From an uncultured Sutterella sp. (GTDB lineage: Bacteria; Pseudomonadota; Gammaproteobacteria; Burkholderiales; Burkholderiaceae_F), in assembly GCA_905212345.1 (NCBI GenBank), contig CAJMEC010000056.1, positions 1 to 9,410 on the forward strand: a DNA stretch of 9,410 nt, read 5' to 3'. The notes below the pieces were generated by a model that was given only the letters and a program-made list of their open reading frames with translations, was not told the origin of the DNA and made no database searches. This document shows positions 5,441-9,410 of this stretch, one piece after another; position 1 is the stretch's first letter; every line of letters begins with the position of its first letter. A program made the translations under genes and the position numbers.

Positions 5441-6641
5441 ATCGATCGGATGTTCCGAAGGTTTCAACAATCATCTGAACCTGTTGGTCAAAATAAGGAT
5501 TAAAAGTCAGGCGAGCATAAGGATGAGCATCACGGTTTTCAGTCCATGAACCATACCAAACATATTTGCCTTCGTGACAGTATTGGAGCAACTTTTCGTC
5601 CTGTCCCCGCAGACAGAAGCGCTCCTTGCCGTTAATCCCGTAGTACGGGTTCTTTGGAGAATAAACCAGTCCCAGATGAGAAAAACTTCTGATCTTATAT
5701 TTAGGTAAAAAGTCTGTTAATACCGTTAAGCGCTTGTCGCTCGCAATCGTTCCATCGGGCAAATTATCACCGTACCAAACAAACTGAGAACGAGAGTTCG
5801 TGAACTGTTTTTGCATCAACGGCAACAGTTCCTGTGTATTAACGATGCTATCGTTTTGGGCCATGAAAACCAACACTGGCTTATCGTAGGGATAGCCTGA
5901 AACACGCCCCATGGCCGAGTCCATAGACGCTTTAAAAGTATTTAAAGCCTGCATCGGGACTGTACGATAACGAAATGGAGTCACGCCGCCAGCGGCTTCT
6001 TCGGGAGTCTTCAACCAATCAATAAAGAGACTGACGAAAGGAACGAAATTAACCAAATTCGTTCTGACGCTTAAAGCCGGAGAAATCAGTACCAAGCCAT
6101 CAACATTGGGGTTTTCGTAAGCCTCATGAATGGCTAAATTTGCACCGGTTGAAAAGCCTGCCAGGTAAACCTCCTTGACATCACGGCTCATGATGCGGGT
6201 TTGCTCATCAATTAAGCGATTCCAGTCATCAAAAGTTACCTCAAGCATGTCTTCTGGCTTCGTGCCATGTCCCGGTAAGACAAGAGCTCTCACCAAAAAA
6301 CCTTTGTCAGCTAGGTAATGGGCAATATCGACAAAGTTGTAAGGAGAGTCCGTAAACCCATGAATCATCAACACGCCTTTACCGTTGGGCTTAGCGGGTC
6401 TAATTTCAAACGGCAATTGATGGGAAAGTTCGACTTCATGTTGATCGGTTACATAACGCCTATGCGTGGTCATCCACTGAGTCGTTTCCTGCACATACTG
6501 ATTAAAGGACTGTTGTCCTAAGGGCATCACATCGCGATCTGCACGAGGCTCAAAGGAGACACAACCAGAAATAGAGGTCGCAATGGCAACGCTGGCTGTC
6601 AGCATCAACAATCGACTTTTAAATTTTTTGTGGGTACTCAT
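5439..6641 (-). CDS. Outer-membrane-type lipoprotein, alpha/beta hydrolase (esterase/lipase-like)
   Basis: A 400-residue lipid-anchored serine hydrolase. Residues 1-26 are a lipoprotein signal (KKFK, hydrophobic stretch, lipobox I-S-G-C) with lipidated Cys27; the next residue is Val, not Asp, so sorting to the outer membrane is expected. The hydrolase fold begins near residue 88. The oxyanion strand is MIHGFTDSP (92-100), the nucleophile elbow GFSTG gives Ser164, and the likely acid and base are Asp264 (MAQNDSIV) and His322 (SFSHLGL). PGHGTKPEDM (123-132) resembles monoacylglycerol lipase and carboxylesterase relatives. The substrate is unknown. The frame is open to an ATG at 6722 inside the upstream gene, but the ATG at 6641 has GAGG (6652-6649) 7 bases before it and gives a proper signal peptide, so it is preferred. 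It lies 58 bases after the MFS gene with no terminator between, so the two may be co-transcribed. Confidence 0.88.
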   Translation of the reverse strand: MSTHKKFKSRLLMLTASVAIATSISGCVSFEPRADRDVMPLGQQSFNQYVQETTQWMTTHRRYVTDQHEVELSHQLPFEIRPAKPNGKGVLMIHGFTDSPYNFVDIAHYLADKGFLVRALVLPGHGTKPEDMLEVTFDDWNRLIDEQTRIMSRDVKEVYLAGFSTGANLAIHEAYENPNVDGLVLISPALSVRTNLVNFVPFVSLFIDWLKTPEEAAGGVTPFRYRTVPMQALNTFKASMDSAMGRVSGYPYDKPVLVFMAQNDSIVNTQELLPLMQKQFTNSRSQFVWYGDNLPDGTIASDKRLTVLTDFLPKYKIRSFSHLGLVYSPKNPYYGINGKERFCLRGQDEKLLQYCHEGKYVWYGSWTENRDAHPYARLTFNPYFDQQVQMIVETFGTSDR

Positions 6642-6699
6642 TGAATAACCTCGTTTCCTGTCAACAAGCTGATGGTACAGAAAAAACGTCAGAATTGCT

Positions 6700-7944
6700 C
6701 TACTGGACTTTCTTATGTTCAATCATACTTTTATAGACCAGAGCAAAGACGAAACCTAGAACGCAAAAGGTAATGCCAACCTGACAACAAGCGGCAAAGT
6801 CCATGCCATTAGCAATCATTTGTTGCATGATAATGGGCCCCATAAGACCAGCGACGGAAAAGCCGCTAAACATAATCCCATAGTTAACACCGGCGTGCTT
6901 GGCACCGAAACGGTCAGCGGTAAAACCCGGATAGATGGACATAAAAGTGCCAAACGAAATGCCAATCAATATACAGCCGCAATAAAATAAGATGTAGTCT
7001 CCTTGTCCCGAGTTCATTAAAACGATTAAACCCAGTGCAGCAAAAATAAGTCCAAACATTAACACGCCGATTCGCCCCAATTTGTCGGACAAAGTTCCGG
7101 CAACCAAGCGTCCAACCATATTGAAAAAAGCGATGGTTGAGACAGCTGCCGCCGCGCTTGTCGCATTCATGCCGATTTCGTTTTGAGCAATACTGGCTGC
7201 TTGCGACAAAATCATCATCGCACTGACGGCCCCGCACATTAATAATGCAATCATCGGCCAGAAAATCGGGCTGGCCAACATCTGTCGCCACGTCAATCCG
7301 GTTACCGCGGTACGCGTTTTCTCATCACCATGTTTATTGAGCGGATTGAAATCCTCTGGGCAACGTTCACAAAAGTAACCGCAGAACATAATCACTAAGG
7401 CAAAAACCGTCCCCAATATGACAAACGTATTCATAATGCCGTAGTGTTGGGTCAAAACTTGGGCAATCGGTGGAACAATCACAGAGCTAAATCCATAAAC
7501 AGCCGTTACTAAACCACCGGCAAATCCCCGCTTATCAGGGAAATATTTGATGGCTGTACTAATTCCTGCCCCGTAGGCCAATCCGAGCCCTAAACCGAAT
7601 AACAAGCCGTATCCGATAACAATCTGTGCCACCGACGTTGCCCAACCGCAAAAACACAACCCTAAACCAATCAGAAGTCCGCCGGTAATGATGACCAATC
7701 GAGGTCCATAACGATCATTAAAAGCTCCGCCCAGAATCATAGGGATAGGACCGACACTGTTGGCCACGCCAAAAGCTACCGCTAAATCGGCCGCGGAAAT
7801 CAAATGACCTGTGATGACAGTGAGCTCCTGAGCCGCTGCCGCAGAAAGAACACTCCATGCATAAATCGAACCCGCACACAAGTTGATGCAACAAATCAGA
7901 ATCAAAATAATCCAACGCTTAGTGGAGACATCCATACGTGCCAT
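6700..7944 (-). CDS. Major facilitator superfamily transporter, OFA (oxalate/formate antiporter-like) family
   Basis: A 414-residue inner-membrane carrier with about 12 helices. The N-terminus RWIILILICC and the first-helix motif AGSIYAWSV (24-32) are typical of the OFA branch, whose model member exchanges oxalate for formate. The MFS loop motif between helices 2 and 3 reads GGAFNDRYGPR (72-82) and its second-half copy reads GTLSDKLGR. The hydrophilic loop between helices 6 and 7 (near residues 193-220, with CPEDFNP) separates the halves. Most OFA proteins other than OxlT have undetermined substrates, and I cannot confirm oxalate here because no oxalate-metabolism genes are near; a small carboxylate is a fair guess. 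AGAGG (7957-7953) lies 8 bases before the ATG, which fixes the start. The gene is upstream of the lipoprotein hydrolase and probably heads that transcript. Confidence 0.9.
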   Translation of the reverse strand: MARMDVSTKRWIILILICCINLCAGSIYAWSVLSAAAAQELTVITGHLISAADLAVAFGVANSVGPIPMILGGAFNDRYGPRLVIITGGLLIGLGLCFCGWATSVAQIVIGYGLLFGLGLGLAYGAGISTAIKYFPDKRGFAGGLVTAVYGFSSVIVPPIAQVLTQHYGIMNTFVILGTVFALVIMFCGYFCERCPEDFNPLNKHGDEKTRTAVTGLTWRQMLASPIFWPMIALLMCGAVSAMMILSQAASIAQNEIGMNATSAAAAVSTIAFFNMVGRLVAGTLSDKLGRIGVLMFGLIFAALGLIVLMNSGQGDYILFYCGCILIGISFGTFMSIYPGFTADRFGAKHAGVNYGIMFSGFSVAGLMGPIIMQQMIANGMDFAACCQVGITFCVLGFVFALVYKSMIEHKKVQ

Positions 7945-7993
7945 TTATTTAACCTCTGAGGTATTTAATTTGATGAATTTTCAACAAATGACC

Positions 7994-8011
7994 AAATTAA
8001 TTGATTAATTT
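7994..8011. repeat. AT-rich inverted repeat upstream of the MFS gene (possible operator)
   Basis: AAATTAAT (7994-8001) and ATTAATTT (8004-8011) form perfect 8-base arms with a 2-base centre, 50 bases upstream of the MFS start codon and overlapping a candidate -10 element. Symmetric sites like this often bind dimeric regulators, but AT-rich DNA yields such repeats by chance. No regulator gene is adjacent. Confidence 0.35.
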
Positions 8012-8037
8012 AATTTCTTCTAATAAGAACATTTCAA
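8008..8037 (-). promoter_or_regulatory. Candidate promoter for the MFS gene
   Basis: On the - strand TTGAAA (8037-8032, 5/6 to -35) is followed after 18 bases by TTAAAT (8013-8008, 4/6 to -10). A start near 8001 would give a leader of about 57 bases. The match is modest and the area AT-rich. Confidence 0.3.
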
Positions 8038-8170
8038 TTAAAAGCCAGCATTAGGGATTATCAGAATTAGAAATAAGGAAATAAAGGCAAATAAAACAAA
8101 ACTTACTTGACTTTTTGGCAACTCTATAGAAATACTAAGGAGTATTACCGAGAAGAAATAAAAAAAAGAT

Positions 8171-8199
8171 AAAAAAAAGCCAAACGCAAAAACGTTTGG
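8171..8199 (-). terminator. Strong intrinsic terminator on the - strand
   Basis: Read on the - strand, CCAAACG (8199-8193) and CGTTTGG (8186-8180) form a perfect 7-bp stem with a 6-base loop, then one C, then T8 (8178-8171) and a second T run (to 8161). It lies about 165 bases after the stop of the zinc-ribbon-like gene, so either that gene has a long 3' untranslated region or the terminator ends a separate short transcript. Confidence 0.85.
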
Positions 8200-8363
8200 T
8201 TCGATGTGATTGGCGGAGGGGAGGCCTCCAAACACTCCAATAAAATTGGGTGCCAAAATTAAAGTCCCGTATTTTGTCCATCCTCTTGTCCATCATCAGT
8301 TTTTTACTAAGTACTAAACTACGCCTAAACCTTGGTTTTTGACCAGGGAGGAACTTCATGGGA
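8200..8363. other. Gene-free stretch between the zinc-ribbon-like gene and its terminator
   Basis: Together with 7945-8199 this makes a 419-base stretch with no supportable gene. It contains the palindrome GGAGGCCTCC (8220-8229), a second GGAGG at 8215-8219, and on the - strand TTGG/CCAA arms that could fold around them. The open frames crossing it read through the terminator and have no ribosome binding sites. On the - strand it is the 3' untranslated region of the 8364-8900 gene, or possibly a small RNA ending at the terminator. Confidence 0.45.
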
Positions 8364-8900
8364 CTAAGTCGGAAGACAACTTCTGATTTTACCGTGTTTT
8401 AGGTTTTTATTTCTGGTTCTTTGCTCAATAGCTAAAAGACGATCATTGAACTCTGTCATGAGTCGAGAACTTTGAAAATGAATTGAGGCTAACTGCTGTT
8501 TTCTCTTTTCAAAGGTCGAAAGATGCATCCCTTTTGGTTTTCTTAGAACATCGAACCAGATTAATTCGGAGTAGCTGTCAACACCTAATTTAGCTAAGGC
8601 TTTCTGCTCTTTTTGGTGCTGTCGATCCATTGGACTTTTGTTCTCGGATGCGTAGCAAGTGTTTAAGCAATGCCGGCATCCGATTCGGTGATTAAAGAAG
8701 AGTAAAGAACCTACTCGACTTTTACAGTGAGGGCATATGAACCAAGGACGAGTACCACCAAAACGACAAGCACTGTAGGCCACCTGGACTATATAGCCTT
8801 TTCCTTCCCAATCGAAGTGGATATAAGGCTTGCCATTCAAACGGTCTTTCAGTTGCTGAATTGTTAGCTTAGGGATGTTTTCGTAAATTGGTTTCGACAT
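8364..8900 (-). CDS. Uncharacterised zinc-ribbon-like protein (two CxxC pairs, KPKGM motif)
   Basis: A 178-residue protein of a family I recall only as hypothetical proteins in proteobacterial genomes, often in accessory regions; its function is unknown to me. Visible features in order: YIVQVAYSACRFGG (36-49), WFICPHC (53-59), CRHCLNTCYAS (75-85), a charged linker, then RKPKGMHLSTFE (120-131) and a basic helical C-terminus. The pairs C56/C59 and C75/C78 suggest one zinc ribbon, compatible with nucleic acid binding. I prefer the ATG at 8900: the 16 extra residues from an ATG at 8948 look non-conserved and would leave only 31 bases before the divergent gene. Neither start has a good ribosome binding site. 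It is divergent from the 8980 gene and followed by a distant terminator. Confidence 0.75.
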   Translation of the reverse strand: MSKPIYENIPKLTIQQLKDRLNGKPYIHFDWEGKGYIVQVAYSACRFGGTRPWFICPHCKSRVGSLLFFNHRIGCRHCLNTCYASENKSPMDRQHQKEQKALAKLGVDSYSELIWFDVLRKPKGMHLSTFEKRKQQLASIHFQSSRLMTEFNDRLLAIEQRTRNKNLKHGKIRSCLPT

Positions 8901-8979
8901 GACTCTGAATATGTATTTGACCCAAATCTTATGAAATTTTAAAGGCATCTACCATTTTTTGGAGTGACAAGGTGACGGT

Positions 8980-9309
8980 ATGAAAATGCTCAACTACGAG
9001 GACTTTATGCGCGACTTTGGAAAAATGGCCAAACAAACCATGAACCTGTCCATTTATAACGGTCAGTGGCAATGTGCTTGCGGGAAATCTCATAACTTTA
9101 ATGAACACGTACTCGATATTATCGGTCAAGGCGCCGTTATGAGGCTCATGATCATGTGCCCGGATGATCCCCATTACGTAACAAACGTCAAAATCAAAAC
9201 TTTTATGATTTTTAAATTCCTTGGTTTTGAAAGCCTTTCAGGAACCAAAATAACAGATAAAGAGTTGGAAGAGTTGGCACAAATAGCTTCAGTTTTAAGT
9301 AGGTACTAA
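8980..9309 (+). CDS. Small unrecognised protein with a Cys-x-Cys-Gly motif
   Basis: A 109-residue protein that I do not assign to a family. AAGG (8969-8972) lies 7 bases before the ATG, which supports translation and this start. It has a polar N-terminal helix, then WQCACGKSHNFNEH (30-43) and a CPDDPH segment (60-65). Cys32, Cys34, His38 and Cys60 could bind a metal, but this is only a pattern. The C-terminal part is a hydrophobic and basic stretch (KIKTFMIFKFLGF) and an acidic helix (DKELEELAQIA). There is no signal peptide or clear membrane helix, so it is probably cytoplasmic. It is transcribed away from the zinc-ribbon-like gene. A weak -35-like TTGACC (8917-8922) lies in the shared upstream region without a good -10. 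Confidence 0.62.
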   Translation: MKMLNYEDFMRDFGKMAKQTMNLSIYNGQWQCACGKSHNFNEHVLDIIGQGAVMRLMIMCPDDPHYVTNVKIKTFMIFKFLGFESLSGTKITDKELEELAQIASVLSRY

Positions 9310-9410
9310 TGACTTGACTACCCGATACTCATATAGCCCCAAGGGTTATTGAGTAGCACTTTGGATAGGGAAGAGAAAGCAAAAGAGGTTGACGAGTTAC
9401 CCACCATTTT
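9310..9410 (+). other. Right-end non-coding segment
   Basis: No gene is visible in these last 101 bases. TACTCA (9326-9331) and TGAGTA (9350-9355) form a 6-base inverted repeat without a T-run, so it is a poor terminator candidate. TTGACG (9389-9394) could be the -35 of a promoter whose -10 lies beyond the window. Confidence 0.3.

Noticed and set aside
6642..6722. Extended start for the lipoprotein hydrolase at ATG 6722
   Set aside because: It overlaps the end of the transporter gene, spoils the signal peptide and lacks the GAGG site that precedes ATG 6641.
8199..8206. GGTTCGA, which resembles a tRNA T-loop
   Set aside because: No acceptor stem, D-arm or anticodon arm can be built around it on either strand.
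8038..8256. - strand frame of about 72 codons with two hydrophobic stretches
   Set aside because: It starts at TTG with no ribosome binding site and runs through the strong terminator; the hydrophobic residues come from its T-rich sequence.
8135..8359. - strand frame of about 74 codons directly after the zinc-ribbon-like gene
   Set aside because: It has an ATG but no ribosome binding site, also reads across the terminator, and shows no recognisable motif.
9401..9410. ACCATTTT at the window end repeats the sequence before the 8980 gene, hinting at a tandem copy
   Set aside because: Only 8 bases match and the window ends, so chance is sufficient.
8364..9410. Insertion sequence or integrated element
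   Set aside because: No transposase or integrase motif, terminal inverted repeats or target duplications are visible in the window.

Overview
The window looks like ordinary chromosome from a Gram-negative proteobacterium. I place it, as inference only, in the betaproteobacteria (Burkholderiales, perhaps Sutterellaceae). The reasons are the roughly 327-residue 'Thermus/cytosolic-type' malate dehydrogenase, the stand-alone COG1569-type PIN protein of the kind common in Burkholderiales, a lipoprotein lipobox, an OFA-type major facilitator transporter and moderate GC content. No rRNA, tRNA, CRISPR array or insertion sequence is visible.

Left part, + strand (1-3893): a secreted amino-acid-type solute-binding protein (197-946) ends at a strong intrinsic terminator. 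A perfect TATAAT lies in the U-tract of that terminator and probably starts the next unit: malate dehydrogenase (1050-2033), a PIN-domain protein whose ATG directly follows the mdh stop codon (2034-2510), and an amidase-signature enzyme (2583-3863). This unit closes at a hairpin (3869-3893) that also separates it from the convergent unit.

Middle part, - strand (3903-7944): read in the direction of transcription this is an OFA-family MFS carrier (7944-6700), a lipid-anchored alpha/beta hydrolase (6641-5439) with its own terminator, rmuC (5375-4002), and a 32-residue membrane peptide (4001-3903) that starts on the base after the rmuC stop. The start regions of the hydrolase, rmuC and the amidase need correcting relative to their longest open frames, and I give reasons for each.

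Right part (7945-9410) is AT-richer and more accessory in character. It holds a 419-base gene-free stretch with a strong - strand terminator, an uncharacterised zinc-ribbon-like protein on the - strand (8900-8364), and a divergent small unrecognised protein with a Cys-x-Cys motif (8980-9309).

I found no convincing new multi-gene system. The points most worth a second look are the malate dehydrogenase cofactor loop, which lacks the acidic residue that selects NAD; the stop/start-abutted mdh-PIN and rmuC-micropeptide pairs; the terminator/promoter overlaps; and the pair of unknown cysteine-motif proteins at the right end.
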